Part shown: one piece after another, positions 12,103 through 26,600 of the stretch
Layout: each line of letters starts with the position of its first letter
Position numbering within the stretch: position 1 is the first letter of the stretch
Notes under the pieces: model-generated
Seen by the model: the letters and a program-made list of their open reading frames with translations, nothing else
Databases searched by the model: none
Told to the model about the DNA's origin: nothing
Assembly (NCBI GenBank): GCA_013396525.1
Contig: VWYX01000934.1
Coordinates: forward strand, 154,563 to 218,562
Direction of reading: 5' to 3'
DNA length: 64,000 nt
DNA from: Chaetorhynchus papuensis
Taxonomy: Eukaryota; Chordata; Aves; Passeriformes; Rhipiduridae
Made by a program: the position numbers and the translations under genes

Positions 12103-15100
12103 ACATTTGCCTAGAATATTTCCGAAAGGAACTTAAGGAAGCTGAATGGATAAGGCAGAACAGCCATGTTTACCTGTGTCTTGCTAACACTATTTGCTAC
12201 TTAGTGCAAAATGAAAGTATCCACTCTTGGTTTTTCCCACCTGCCCCATTTAGACGGTATTTGAAGTTACAGTTACTGTAGGGTTTTTTGGCTTTATCAT
12301 GATTTTATGGAAATTTCCAGATGATCTGAGGTTTGATCAGAGCAGAACCCAATACGGATAGAAGTGTCTCCTTTTATGAACATAGGCACAGTCTGCCAGG
12401 GGTGTGAAAGCAGCACAAGGGAAGTGTCAGCTTTGACTTCTGCGATAACAACCATGAAAAAGGAGTATGAGCTGGGAAGTATTTCTTCAGCACCATTAGA
12501 CTCCTTATGAGGAGTCTCCCTTCATGACAGTGGGAAAACAGAGCCCTGTGCTGAAATGAAATGTGTTACTTGTAAAAATATAGATAACTGGGCATTTTTT
12601 TCTAACTTGCCAAACATAAACCAAAGTCGTTGCAGTAAGCTATATATCTGTTAGAATGATGTTTATCATTGCCTTTGTTGCTAGTAACAGACAACCCTGT
12701 CAGGGAAAAGGAGAGTCTTGGTTATCAGGGTATTGTGCTCCATTGCTTTCCTGCTGAAAAATGAACCTTTTGGGGAGAGGACTGCTGCATGAATTAGCTG
12801 TGCTATCAGGAGATTGAAACCAGTGGGCATTTTAAGGTAAAAAAAAAATGTCTGTTAGAACAATATTCAGCATGAGGGGAAAAAATGATTCCTTTTCCTC
12901 CTTGTGACTATTACAGCTACATCTTCAGCCAGCAGTCCTAAGGATTCAAACAGCACCATGTTGTAAGAGTGACAAAGTGCACCATGGTTGGAAGGGCTGG
13001 GAGCCCTATTAACAGACAGTTGTGAAATTGCCTGGTGCCTGCCATTCATTGGAATATGCTTATGGCCTTCCAAGGCTGATTTGCTATCTCTGTCCAACAA
13101 TATATCCTTCACTTGCAACTAAAGGTTCTATTACTGCGTGGCAATCAGATGGACCTGGAGTTTCAAGGAAGACATCATATCATTATTATAACCTTTTCTA
13201 GTGTCTATTAGACACACACTCACTAGACCGAGTCTCTAATTGGATGCTTTGAAAGTTTAGATTTATCAAAAGCAGCCCAAGACTGTTCCTTTCCCCCCCA
13301 TTAATACATTTTCATTAGTGTCTGACCCAGCAGCTGCTGAGTAATCTCTCTTTTATCTACTCAGCACATCAACATAACTTTTTTCTTTCTGTCAGTGATA
13401 GCATTGTGTTTTAATAGCTCCCATATCGAGGTAGAGATCTCAGCACCTTGCAGAATCCTATTCAAGGGCATTTGCAATGCAGACAGGAGATTGAATTTAG
13501 GTATTTAAATACCACAAGGAAACATACTTACATTAATCTTAACATGGAAGTTAATTAATTAATCTTAAACATGGAAATGCCTACTTTTGAAATACTTGGC
13601 AAAATTACAGGTAGTTTTGCTGTCTTGTCAAAAGATAAAAAAGGTATTAAAAAGTGTTATTTCAGCAAGTGCTTTCATTGTGAAAAGACCAAATTATAAG
13701 CAAATAAGCACCAAAATGACCTGTGGTACAGCTTTAAAAAACTGAATTTTCTAAAATTAAGGAGTACTTGCACTTTAAAGAGAAGTAGTATGAAAAAAAG
13801 GAAAAATCTTCTTATTCTGCCTAGCTGTTTCATCAACAATTTTTTTTGCCTGGTGGAATGTGCCTGTTGCACAGCAAAACAAAATGCACTCCAAAAAAAG
13901 TTGTAGTGGGTCCAGGAAGAGCTTTACTTCACAAAGAAATATCTCTTACGAAAAGTGCTCTTTTCTGTGTAAGCGTATTGCATTTATTTTTTCTCTCAAC
14001 TCATAAAAACATTTTTTGGAGGAGGATTTGCCAGGCCTGATAAGCAGTGTGCCATCCCGTGCCATCCTGTATTTAGGCACATGATCCAGTGCCTTGATTT
14101 TATGCTTCAAGACAAACTGTAACGATCAGCTCTGTAATTGAAAGCTGTACTTATTTTGCTACTGATGATTTTGCTGTTGTGGGGCCTTTTTTTCCTTTTT
14201 GTTGTGCAAGGGGGACTTAAGAACAATATTTTTTTTCCTGGGGATATATTCTACATTTACCTTCACTTCACTAAGGTTTGGGCATTTCCTTTTCGAATTT
14301 TTAGTGCCTAATGGGTACTGAAAACCGATAACTTCAAGGGAATATGTAACTGAGAAGGTACCTAGATGTCCCTGAAGTTATATAAGCTGCAGTGGGAAGT
14401 ACTGCGTGACATTAATCAGACTTTCAAAGCATTTTTGTAGCTGAAGAGGGAAAAAGGCTCTCCTAAAAAAATCCAAATGATGTTCAAGCAAACTAGATAC
14501 TTTTTAACTGTTAATTTTAACTCCAAGTTAAGCACTTGGTAAGGTTTTTTGACTGACCTTCAGCAGTTTAAGTACCTACTTGTTTCTTTGGTTCCCAAAA
14601 TACATTTGGAAAGACAGACAAAAATAGATGCTTCCATGCTGAGAGGTGGAACTAGAAATGGAATTTTGTGTAATATGATAATTCAAATGTCTACAAGGTG
14701 GACTTGCTATGAGAGAAAAATACATTATAAAGGGTTGAACATATGTTGAAAAAAATATTATCTAAAATAATTCTGTATTTGTGTTTGGGAGTCATTTTCC
14801 TTGTGTTCAATTGCACAAAAGATGACAAGGAAAGTTTCTAATGGAAGTTTGGGCCTTTTTAGTCCTTAAGGAGGTGGAACCAGACTGTTCACAGATTATT
14901 TTGCTAGGGAACTCTGATGTTCTACTTCTTTTCTGTTTGGCTTGATAGGGAATGAATCATTTGTTTCTGCATCATTTCAGAGAGTGTGAAATCTCGTGTG
15001 CAGTTCTTGTTTGTCTGGCTCCTGAGTCAGCCCCCGTGTCTCAGATTGGTGAAGCCGATCTCAGGCAAAGATGGAATGATGTGTTACTGCTGCAGAGTGT

Positions 15101-18100
15101 TGGAAAAGTCTGTTCTGTGCTTTTGGCTGGTTTTTTACATATAATAGGTCTAAAACTCTTGAGTAATTCTTTCAGAGTTAGAATTTATTACCAGTTCCAA
15201 AGAACTGAGGAACTGAGAGTGTATCTGTGTTTATAGGTGAAATAATGGAACACGTGTTGGAATAAAGGAGTAGTGATGACTGGCTTTCCAGCTGGTGCTG
15301 CTTTAGACCATATGTTGTCCTTAAGGATTGTCCTGAGAAATGAAGTGTCTCTGATGATCATTGGCATCAGTGTTACAATGGAGACACTGCATTACAGTGA
15401 ACTACGTTGTTGTACCCAAAGCTGTGTGTTTGGAGGAGCTGCTTGGTACTGTGTTTGAGTGAGTTCTTTCTGTGTTGCTGTGGCACTTTTCTCTCATTTT
15501 CCTCCACAAAAATAACCTTGGAAATGTCAGCATCAAGAATGGCAACGTGTTTCTTGACAGGATGAGTGAAAGATCACACAGTCGTTTCACAGAAGTACTA
15601 TTGAATTGTGTTAGCTTCCTCTGCATGCCCTTAGCATGCCCAGCTGGAGAGAAGTGTTGGAAATTGTAATGGTTATGGATGATAAGCATCAGTGTCTTGG
15701 TAAGAAAATATAACTCGAAGCATGATGATTTCAAATTAGAGAAGGGGAGCAAGGAACTATTGTGAGTCTTGTTGCATTTGATGGAATGTTAAATTTCAGT
15801 AAGCTCTCCCCATATGTGGTTATAAGCCTCCCCAAATCATAATGGTGACTGCATTGCTTTATAAGCACTTCCTTTTTGTAGCAAATCCACTGACTCACAC
15901 TAGAGAAAAAATTGGTGGGAACATCAGGATGGAGAGGAACTTTTCTGTTGAAGTGTAACTCCAAATTTCAGTACAATTCTGCATTAGGTCTTCATCATTC
16001 CTTGTGTTTCAACTCCGCGCTGTTGCCTTCTGTAGCTGGAAGGGGAGGGGAAAGAAAGGCCAGTCAGTCACAAGAAAGCTCTGAAAGTGAATCTAAAAGC
16101 ATTTTTAAGGACTGCCTATCTTTGTGGTGTACTGCTGAGAATCATGTTCTGTGTACTTCCACACATGCACAAACAAGTTTTAAATGTTAGCTACTCTATA
16201 ATGCTTATGGACCCATAAATAACTGCTCATGCTTCAGCTCCAATCTTGAACTGTCAAATAGCTGAACATTTAAATAAAATATTTTAAATTTGGAATGCTC
16301 TTGTCACAATATTGACCTTTTAATTTGCTCAGCACTAGAAAAGTAGTGTACCACAAGACAAATGGTCTCTTGTTATGTAAATAAGCATAGAGTCAATAAC
16401 CACAGACTGTTTCCTATCCTTCTTTCCTCCCTTCCTTTAATAAGAATGGTGCCATTGAAAGAGGGAATTTTATTTTTCCTCCATGGTGCAGGAACTTAAT
16501 TGTCAGGCAGTCTTATTGAAGGGTTTGATAAAGAACTGAAATGCCATTTTGCTTAAGTGTTCAATGTGGATTCTTATTATTAGCTATTAATACAGAGAAA
16601 GTGCTTGCCCTGGTAATAAAATACCTGGTACTGAAGGGGCTCTACTTTTGTGTGCACTTTTGCTATACAGGAGCAAATTATTTAAATAAACATTTGCTTT
16701 GAGGTTAAAAAAACCTTTTTAAAATAGAAATAGCTGTACCACACAAGTAATAATCCAAGACCAATGTGCTACTGATAGAGGACGAAAGGATGAATAGCTG
16801 TGAATCTGTTATGTGATTACAGATGGGGCTGTCCAAAAAAGAATATAATACAAAATGATACATACTAGGAAGTTTTAATGTTGTAATGGTGAACTCTTGC
16901 TTTTTACTGTCAAGTTTCATACAGTAGAGCCAACCAAATGATAGACATTGATGGAAGTGGATGTGTCCAGGGGAGCACATCATTCATGCTATGCCAGGAG
17001 ACTGCTGTGCTCCACTGCTCAGTCCCATGGGACACTCTTTAGGAATCTGATGCACCTTCTTGTTATGAAGAAGTTGCCATTCAGTCCATTTATTTTACAA
17101 TAAAACTATTACACAGATCATACTAAGTAAATCCTTCCCATCCTTCACAGCTGGACTGTTGCATGGATGTAGACTGTGACCCCAGCTCTTATTTCAATTT
17201 TGGTTTTCATGGCTTAGATTTTTACATATGAAAGCAGCCAAGTTTATACACTAGAAGGGGTAAAGAAAGTCTGAGTGGCATGGACAAAACAGGGAATGGC
17301 TCTTTGGTGGAAGAAATTACATCATAATGTACCTGTAGGTTGCAGGTTCAAGTAAACAAAAAGAGTGTTTTCTCAACAATGGAAAAAGCCTGTTTTGTTT
17401 ACAGTTTCCATTCACACTGCTTCTGTAGGCACTGGTCTTTCCTAACAAAATATAAAATGTCCATTATCTGAAGGTATTGCAGTTTTGAAGAAATACAGAG
17501 TGGGTATTGGCAAACCATGGCTGAAATTCTGCTGAAGATCCAGAAAATCAATATAAAGTTTGATTCCTGAGCAGCAAGCAAATCTGGATATGAATTCACT
17601 CTGAAGGTCTCGGTTACTAAGTAGTTATGAAATAGTCAGGGAGGCAGATGTTTGTTGAGTAATTGTTGAATGCTATAAATTCAGTAAGCATCTATTTTAT
17701 GGAGAAAGTTTTTAATTACATTTTATGATAACAGGTTGTTAAAGGTTTGTAGAAACAGCATGTTTAATTTTACACACATTAATTGGAAAGCATCATTGTG
17801 GAAGCAATGAATGAACATCATTTCCTTTTCCAAGGGAAACGGTTGCTGCAGTAGAGATAAGGGGTTACAATTATAATGACAAGCAATTGAGATGATTTGA
17901 AGCAAAGATATTCAAAGTTAAACATTTCTGAAGTTTCTGTATTTTACATCCATGAGCTGTGGAAGTACTTTGTGAGCTTGCCTTTTCTCCATAATTAGCA
18001 GCAGGTTACATTGCTTCTGCTTGATAAGCCGTTAGTTATTAGTACGGTGCTAAATTTGCCCTTGTACCAAATGACCCAAAGGGGAAAAGCTGTCTGTTTG

Positions 18101-19280
18101 ATTACAATAATAATAGCTTTTAACAATTGGATTTACTTAGCTAGATGTTAATTGATCCACTTATAACCTTCTGCAAAAAGAGTTTGTGAATGTTACACGA
18201 GACTGGAGAGAGCTGCAGGCAAAAATTAGAAGACAGCTGGTGAATTAAGGGTTATGAACTGCCAAGTTCTATTGAAGGAAAACTACATTTCAAAAAAGGT
18301 CTCAGTCAGTACAGAACATGAAAAAAATCATGCCAAATTTAACTGGGGATAGTGGTGTGAGCCATCACTTTATTACAGTTACTTGTTTGTTCTCTTGCTC
18401 TCCTTGGGGCTGAAGATTGGAAAGATACCTAGAGAGTGTCCATGATTATGAAATCAATAATTAGAAACTTGAAGGAAAAAATTTTCTGTGTCCAATAATC
18501 TTTCAAGAAAAACAAATGACTGATGCACTGAAATTTGGCAACTGGGATATCCTCAAACTTGTGTAAGATGATAAATAGCATTTTAAAAAGGCAAGTATTT
18601 GCAATTTCCCTTAAGCAGAGCAGCAATTTAGCCCAATATCCACAGGTTTCTGATCCTTTCCCTCTCCTACAACCTTTCTGTTGTATTTAATTGTAACCAG
18701 TTGTGACTTGTCTCACTCCAAGTACAAGAAACCTTAATCCCCATGAACTGGTGTCTGTATGTCAGTCAGCAGGGATATCCATTTAGCTATGGACACACAG
18801 CTGGCTGGCTAACACACTCTTCCAGGAGAGAAAAGCAGCTTCTGCATGTACCTCGTTGATCAGACTCAAGTATATTTCCCAGAGACTTTCTTAGGCGTAA
18901 GTATTGCCAAGAAAAAAAAAAAATTACAGGGAAACTTACAGTAAATAATTTCATTCCATGTCTGTAATTCTGAGCAGTATCATCCACAGCTGTTGCAATG
19001 GTAACACAAGAATGTACATGGAGAGGGAGTATTATTCACCTGTTTATCACATGGGGATGCTTAATCCTTCATGGATAATACCTTCTGTTACTTTCTGAAG
19101 TAAAGCAAACCCCCAAACTTTAGAAAATCGAATGAGATGTCCATTACAGCACACCTGATGCTACACTCACAAGATATAGTACTACTGAAATACCATGGTT
19201 CAGAAAGTTTATCATCCCTGCTGTGCTAACTTTAGACTTTGCAATGACTGTTTCTGAACCTCCTTTTCTTTATGCTGTGT

Positions 19281-19362
19281 CCCTGCCCATGGCAGGGAGG
19301 TTGGACTTGGCTGATCTTTAAGGTCCCTTCCAACCCAGGCCATTCTGTGAGTCAGTGATTCT
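19281..19362 (+). mobile_element. CR1 LINE 3' end fragment
   Basis: The sequence runs GGAGGTTGGACTTGGCTGAT, then CTTTAAGGTCCCTTCCAACC, then CCATTCTGTGA and GTGATTCT. This is the standard avian CR1 3' tail, including remnants of the terminal ATTCT-type octamer repeat. It is an old, 5'-truncated copy between RBP2 and RBP1. Confidence 0.92.
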
Positions 19363-20427
19363 ACGTTAGATCAGGCTCCCAGCTTTTCTAAACAGGATCA
19401 ATAACAGTGCATATTTTAAACCAGGCTCTGGTTAGTAGAGGGTGGCAGAATTTGTTCCCCCTTCACATGTCTAAAATGTCTCAGTCAGCACTGAGCCCCC
19501 AAGGAAGGCAAAGCAGGGCTCAGCACAGGAATTGCAGCAGAGCAGCAAAAGGGATGTTCCCACCTTAGAGCAGGCTCTGCCACAGTGATTTCCCCACTGC
19601 CTGAGTGCCTGAAAATGGCTGATAACAGCTGCTACAGGAGACACTTGGAATTCTGTGTTACATGCTAAAGCTCTCATCCAGCCTTTTTGAATTTGATGTG
19701 AAGTGTTAGTGCTCAGTGTATATCCAGCGTGTTGATGGACTGAAAATCTGGCAGTATGGTCAGCAAATTATTACCCTCACTAATGTTTAAATCAGTGTTC
19801 TGCACGAGAACATGGGAATGTGATGGGGCATAAAAACATCTGCAAATGATACTGTACAAAGCAATGCTGGTCTTATCCTCTGTGTGGTGTGTGTACAATT
19901 ATAAACAGTTTCTAGCTATGATGTTACTCTTAATTTCTAAGAAAAACTTTTTAGAAAAAAAATGCACGGGCAGATATTGGCTAAAGCATTTGGAAAAGAA
20001 TTGCCCCTTAGCCATGTTTTTGTAAACACCGTTTTTCCAAAGTATTAATCCATAAATTTACTCATTTTGAGAGATCAGGTTTTTATTTTTGATGGAACGC
20101 TTCCAGTACAGTGCTACTCCAGTGGAGCTAACGGTAACATTCTTACTGGCTTCAGTGAATTCAGGATTTAAGTGCAAGCTGCATCCTACAGCTCCCATTT
20201 GCTTCTCAAAAACTGCAGTTCAACATTTGAAAACAAGGCTATCTGGAGGCCCCTTGCTAAGGCTCTGAAAGGGTGAGGTCTATTGAGAGTAAAAAAAATA
20301 GCTTACAAAGGCTAAAACTCCAGCATCTTGTTTTATACATAACAGTCCTTTTTTGGTGTAGTCAAGAATTATGGCATGCACACATTTATGGAGTTTAGTA
20401 TCTTTAATTGGCATTTCTAAAAATAGT

Positions 20428-20477
20428 TTTATTTGCAGTCATTTTTTTTCAAAGTTATTTCCTAAAAATATTTTATT
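20428..20477 (-). terminator. RBP1: Candidate RBP1 poly(A) signals
   Basis: Two AATAAA hexamers on the minus strand (complement of 20472-20477 and 20428-20433) lie about 140 and 185 nt past the RBP1 stop codon. A short 3' UTR ending here is plausible. The choice between them cannot be made from sequence. Confidence 0.45.
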
Positions 20478-20612
20478 CTAACTATACAGTTCTAATGTGA
20501 TCTTCATTTCTGTGTTTGCTCTTGTCACTGATGATGTTCAGAACTAGCATTTGGAGAGTTGGTGCCAAGTCTGTAAATTCGATTGTTCTTCTCTCCTGTA
20601 GCAGCAGTAGGC

Positions 20613-20666
20613 TCACTGTACCTTCTTAAAGACCTGCTTACATGTGACTCCACACACTCTTATTTC
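20613..20666 (-). CDS. RBP1: RBP1 coding exon 4 (terminal)
   Basis: Encodes the last 17 residues, EIRVCGVTCKQVFKKVQ, and TGA (complement of 20613-20615). The acceptor is TTTTTTCTTCCTAG|GAAATAAG. This matches the CRBP1 C-terminal strand, which normally ends CKQVFKKVQ. A Cys stands where many orthologues have Glu (RVxGV). Confidence 0.94.
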   Translation of the reverse strand, partial: EIRVCGVTCKQVFKKVQ

Positions 20667-23600
20667 CTAGGAAGAAAAAATAATTAAAAACCACAACTTT
20701 TACTTAGGACACAAACATTATAGATTCACATGTATGTCCAGCTTAATTTGAGTTCACAGTTTTCTATTAAATTAGATTGGGAGGCTTGTACATATTTTAG
20801 CCTATTTTTCATCCTAAAAGAAACCATCTGGTTTGGATTTGTTTTCTGCTCAAAGGTGGAGTAAGGGAAGATATTTTGGGATCTCAGATCTTAAAGGGCC
20901 AAATATGTTCCTGGTGCACTATTCTGTATTTGCAGTGTATACAACTGCTTTAGGTCTTTGAAGTGGGCATTCTCTATTTTGGATAAATAAAGAAGTGGGG
21001 ATGGATTCACCAGTTCTGAATCTGTGTGGTGATGACTGGTAGCTCAAGCCTACACATTCAGAAATCAGGATCCCCTTTAGCAACACAGACATCATGGCTA
21101 CAGAAGGCAGGTAACTGTACAGAATATTTGACCCAGGGCTATCAGCCAGCACAGCAGTGAGGTGTGACTGAGCCTGACCACACTGGATGCAGAATGCTGT
21201 TCCTTTGTGTTCCACAAGAGCTTTTCAAAAACCCCCTTGCTAATCTTTGGATCGCTGTGAGCTGGGCTTAAGCAGGGGCAGCATTTACATCTTGGGCTCG
21301 GATTTGTGAGGCTGCTGCTCTTTGCCTGTTCACCCACCTCCGTTCCTGAAACTCCTTAAATCTGACCTGAGAAGTGCATACAGGTGTGTGCCTGGGATGT
21401 GTGCCTGTGGCAGCTGGTTTAGGTGCAAGAAAAAATAGTGTGGAAGCTCTTAAGGGACATAAAGACAATGCTTATGCATGACCTAGCAGAAGGGATGCAC
21501 TTTCCAGCTCAAGATGAGACTTAATAAAGCTCCCAGAATATTTTGAGGGAGTTATCCACATTTCTTATGGGGGACTTTGATTAAATGATTTTAAAAAACC
21601 TTAAACAAGGCCGATAACCTTAACTGACATAAGTTGCTAGAACCCAGTAAGAGAAAGTGCTTCATGCTGAATTGGTGGAACAGACTGGTCCAGTGACTTT
21701 AGTTAGGATCTGTTTTGTTCACTAGTGCAGAGGTAACCCAGAAGAAGGAGTGTGCAATAAGGGCTGAGAGATCTGCTGACAGTGACAAAAACTGTGGAGC
21801 AGAAGCAATCAATACAATAGAAAAGGGCAATAAAACTCAAAAGGAAATGGGGAATGGTCAAATAAGTCACTCACATAAAATAAAATATAAAAAGATCTCC
21901 AAAGTATAGACCACAGAATGAAATGAAGACAATAGAAAGCGATGAACTACTAAAGGATGTGGTCCTACTCTCTGCAGAACTGTGAAAAGAATAAATTAAC
22001 ACTTGGCTCATTGTGTAAAGTTCAGTAGGATCATAAAGCTATTGAAGTATCAATTCTTTAAAGGTAACTGCTCCTTGTATCAAAGCACTCTCAAAAGTAC
22101 AGGACCTAGTAATCTTAGCTGGTCAAAATAAGATACTAAAGGTGACTCTACTGTATTTTTAATTGAGAGAGTTGCATTAACAAGGATTAGAGAAATAAAA
22201 AGGACATCTTCTTAAGTCCATGAAATACAGGAAGTGAGAAAATTGAAATATTGAGGAGTGGCCTCTAAAATACTTGGTTACTTCCTTTGCATGAATTAAT
22301 TTTGTACTGACTTTGCGTACATGAGAGACAGATTGTGGTAAATTGTCCAAGTGCCAATGAGTGAAGCATGAGCTGGCAGGTATGATCCAGAATTCTTCCC
22401 AGCCTTCTGAAAAGCAGCATCAGAGCAGTCAGGTTACCCTGAGCTACCTAAACTTGTAGTAGACACATGTATTTGAGCAACTGAATCTGAGCTTCTGACT
22501 TCTAAAATCAACCTCCTGACAGGGACAAGTATAGAAAGTGGTCTGGGCATGGAGCTCCATGGCCAGAGTAGGAATAAGAGTAACGATAGCAGAAACCAGG
22601 GCTAAAGGAATTGGTGTTGGGGACAGAAGATGGGAAGAGATAATGCCTGGGAGCTAGCAAGGGCCAAAAACCAGGATGCCAATCCCGAGAAATCCAAGAG
22701 CAGCTGGTGCTGCTGTTTATATATGTGCAGAGGAATGCACAGATGTGTGTGACTGAGGGCAGCCAGGTGTAAGGCCAGGCACGGTAATGGGTAATTGAAA
22801 CCTGTTTGCCAGTAGAGAAGCTGAAAGGGCTGATGCCTGGTGTGCAGCTGGGAGGCAGTGTGGAAACACTGAAACATGCTTCATGGTGGGAAAATGTATG
22901 CACAGGAAATTTGGGCATCTCCTTTTTATTGCTTCCTCCCCTACTTTAGGTGAGCCCATGGCCTCAGCTATAAAGTCATCACTTACACAGCAACTTTCTC
23001 CCTACCTGTGCTGCATCAAGTCCAGATGGTAAGATCTGTCACACACATTCCTTTCCTAAACTGGATTCTGGGACCTCCAATACTTTCTCAAAATTATGTT
23101 TATTAATAAGGTGCTTGAGGTACTTCTGCAAAGACTTCATAACTCTGCTACTGATTTGAACATTTGAGGATATCCATTTAGATTGCTGAATGCTAATAGT
23201 ACTGCACAATGAAGAGAAATGGAGGTTGGAGTTTATTATCTCAGCAGGAAGACTGCCTTTTACCCACACTGATGGGAGAGTGAGGATGCTATAAAGAGTT
23301 ATAGGACAAAAGAATAGGCATCTTCTTTCAGGTCCTGTTAATTTATAAAGATAAAAATGATCTGACAAAACATCAATTTCAAAAACTTAATTGCTGTTTT
23401 AGTTCTCTAGACTATAATGCAGTGTGGCCTGTAATTATTTTAAAAGAACAATGGTGTATTTTTCCCTTATTGTTGGGTGCTCAGTTTCAGAGCTCACATA
23501 CTGAGTATTTTACAGACTGTGTGAGGGACATTCTGTTGAATGTCTTCCTCGTGTGAACATTTCAGCCTGGTGTGTCTGGACAGACACTGAACACAGAAAG

Positions 23601-26600
23601 AGCATTTGAAATTGCCAGGCTTTGAAAGGGACATAAAAACATAATGGCTCCAAATGAAATTGTTGCTTTAGAAACAAGTCAAATGCTGCACCAATACATA
23701 ATTATGTCAAAGTAAGCCAAAATAACATAGCACATTCCCTGCTGTGTTATATCTAACCATTTTAATAGAGTGGCATTCCAAACCTCTTACATGATCTTAC
23801 CAGGTGCATTTCATCTCCTTCAATCCACTGTGTCCAACCACGGCCTTCCTTCTCTCCATTCTGTACACAAAGCAGCTTATCTCCATCCCAAGACACGGTA
23901 GTCTAACAAAACAGACATGTTTGGTATTACTGTAATATTCTCTGATATTAGGATTACTTTCTGTGAAGCAAAACTTATCTTTAATGATTAGTGTATCTCA
24001 TAAAAAGAATGATTGTAGAGTGTTGTACCACTTAGGATAATTACAAAATAAATGAGCTTGAACAGAAAGTTGCTGCCCAACTGCCTGCCAAGAACTGGAG
24101 GGATGAGATAAAGGAAGAAAAAATATCATCAAAATCATTGTGTCAGAACACACTCCTCTCTCCCTGCTGAAAAATACAGCAGCAGAAGGGCCCTGCAGCC
24201 TAACACTGTATTTGCAAAAGGAGCTGAAAACATAAGATCCAGTTTGGTTTTTTCCACCCTAAGAATGATTCCCCAGCTGCTCTACCTGAAAAAATTCCCA
24301 TTTACTGGCACTATGGATGAACAAAGCTTTTGAATACTGAGCTGGTTTCTCCTCATGTCTTAATCTGCTTTCCTTCATCAAGCAGAGCAGTTTGGAAATA
24401 TCAGCAAGTTGGTAACTTTGCCAGCATCCTGCTTTTTGCAGCTGAGGCTGAGGAACTACTTGAGCCAGCACTGGCAGAATAAGTCAAGAGTCAGGTGGAG
24501 TAATCACCATTGCACTTTTGTCAATATTGGTGCTGTCCTGAGTGGTTCAGTAAAACCTGATTCATAAAACTCCTTAAATGTATGACAGTGCATCCTACAG
24601 CTTGTTACTCTGGTTAGCATTTACTGACAATTTGCTGTTCACATCCCCCTAAGATAAAGAGAAGCAATGCTCTGTGAAATATTTAAAGAGGGAAGAGCGG
24701 TGACAGTCTGTGCTCCATGAGGATATTAGCATTAATATTAGCACATGGCTTTTAAATCAGCTTGTTTGAAGGGACTCTGAGGACTAAATAAGGAATTACT
24801 GTCTACCTTACAAGTCTTCAGCCACTGCTTGCATGAGTAGTCAGATATGGAGAGATGATGAATTCTGATCTGCCATTAAAGGACATTTACTGCATCCATC
24901 CTGTGTAGTTTCTAGGAGAAGAAGTCAGCCTACATTTTTCCTTCTGGTAATTAAAACCAGTTCAACACTCAAAACCTATCCAGTCCTATTTATTTAATCT
25001 GTGTATGCCACAAACAATTAATTCTTAAATGATAACTATGACAGCCACTATCTTCGAATGAGTGCAGGCAGCAGCCTCCTCCTGTGGGAAGCTTTAGACT
25101 AAACAAGCAAGGAAAATTAATCAGTACAAAGAGTGCCAGGATAGATAATCATAGGCAAGGCAAAGGTATTGATCCCATCAGTCTGTCTGCACCACATGGG
25201 GGCTCTGAAAGACTAACTCACGTGTCCTTGCTAAAAATCTCTCTAATTTAGAAAATGCATTCACAAATTTCTTCTGTTCTCTTTTGTAAAGTGATGTATT
25301 TAAACCAACCAGTAGATAACATTTTATGAAACCATATTCTTTTAATGCAAAAAATGTTAATGCAGGAAGGAACAGCACATTTGGGTAAAGCTGTAGTTAA
25401 TGTGGTCACCATAACCTAAATCCTCTCCCATCTCTGAACCTGCAGACATCCACTGAAGAGACAGAAGATAAAAAATAATAGGAGTCAAAGTGAATAATGT
25501 TTAATTTATAAGTTAACATATCTACAAATTTCTGATTCTGAAAAATGAATGTAACAGAAAATGAATGGCCATTTGTAGATGTGAGGGATACTGTGGAATG
25601 AAGCATTTGTATGCGCAACTTTGCTTAGTAACTGTTCTTATTTGTATCCACTCATTAGCTCAGCATAGCTTAATCTTTAGTCTAGTTTAATGGTTAAAAT
25701 TTGTGGGTTTATATGTGAATTCAGAGGCAATATACCATGATAAAGTAGGATCCGACTTTATTAGTCCTATTAATGCCCAAAGTCAGTTGTGAATGTTATC
25801 ACACTTGATAATATTCACTGACTTAGTACACTTGGGGGAAATAGAGAAATATTTGTAGCAGCACAAGGAAATGTTAACTTTTTAGCCTCCAAGGGTGATT
25901 GAAATTGTTTCATCTCAGAAAAAACTACACTTTTTTCTTGGGATTTGTTGTTTTTCCAGTCAAGATTAGATATTGCTTTTTGTAATTTGGTGATAACCAC
26001 AAAGAGTCTAAGCCCACAGACATTAACCAAGCTGTTTTATCAGACAATATTCTCAGGTATCCTCTGCGTTCCCTTTGAGAAATATAAATACTGAGGGGAT
26101 ATGAGTAAACCATACAATTTCTGATTTCTGTATGTAGCTATTTTGCTCTGAAGGTTATAAAGGACAGAATATATTGCAAGAGAACATAATGTCATTTTCT
26201 TTGTTAGCAGGAACAACCACTTTATGACAGTAAGATTAATCAGGGGCATCTGTATCCTTTCTTCAGGTCAAACTGTAATGTCTCAATGTCTCTTTTATTA
26301 AACTAATAACACAAAATACAAAATTCTCTTTCAACTCAGACTGAAACACATCCTTCCACACACAGTGAGTGTTACTTGATTTTGAAGTTGCTCTGGCTGT
26401 TAATGTGCACTGGCTGCTGCTAACATTCCACCCTCTACAACACCTAAACCAGAGCAATGCTTGCTTTACAACATTCCCAAATATTTGAATTAGAACATAA
26501 AAATAACACTCCAGAAATACTGCAGGGCAAATGTTGTACATATAATCTCTCTGGCTGTATCTAAGTGCAAGGATTTATCTTTGAAGACTGGATCAGGATA

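Larger units (their letters stand above)
4924..20427. other. Intergenic region between RBP2 promoter and RBP1 3' end
   Basis: About 15.5 kb with no exon I can support on either strand. It contains a T-run (5693-5709), the GGAA array (11917-12102) and a CR1 tail (19281-19362). Frames such as 7706-8125 minus (139 aa) and 8550-8968 plus lack domain signals and splice context. Confidence 0.7.

Noticed and set aside
11861..12281. Frames with K-E-G-R or L-P-S-F repeats
   Set aside because: Translation of the GGAA microsatellite across an N gap; not coding.
22508..22959. Three overlapping minus frames (136, 91, 80 aa) in RBP1 intron 3
   Set aside because: Overlapping frames cannot all be coding, the sequence is purine-biased on one strand, and no domain or splice context is visible.
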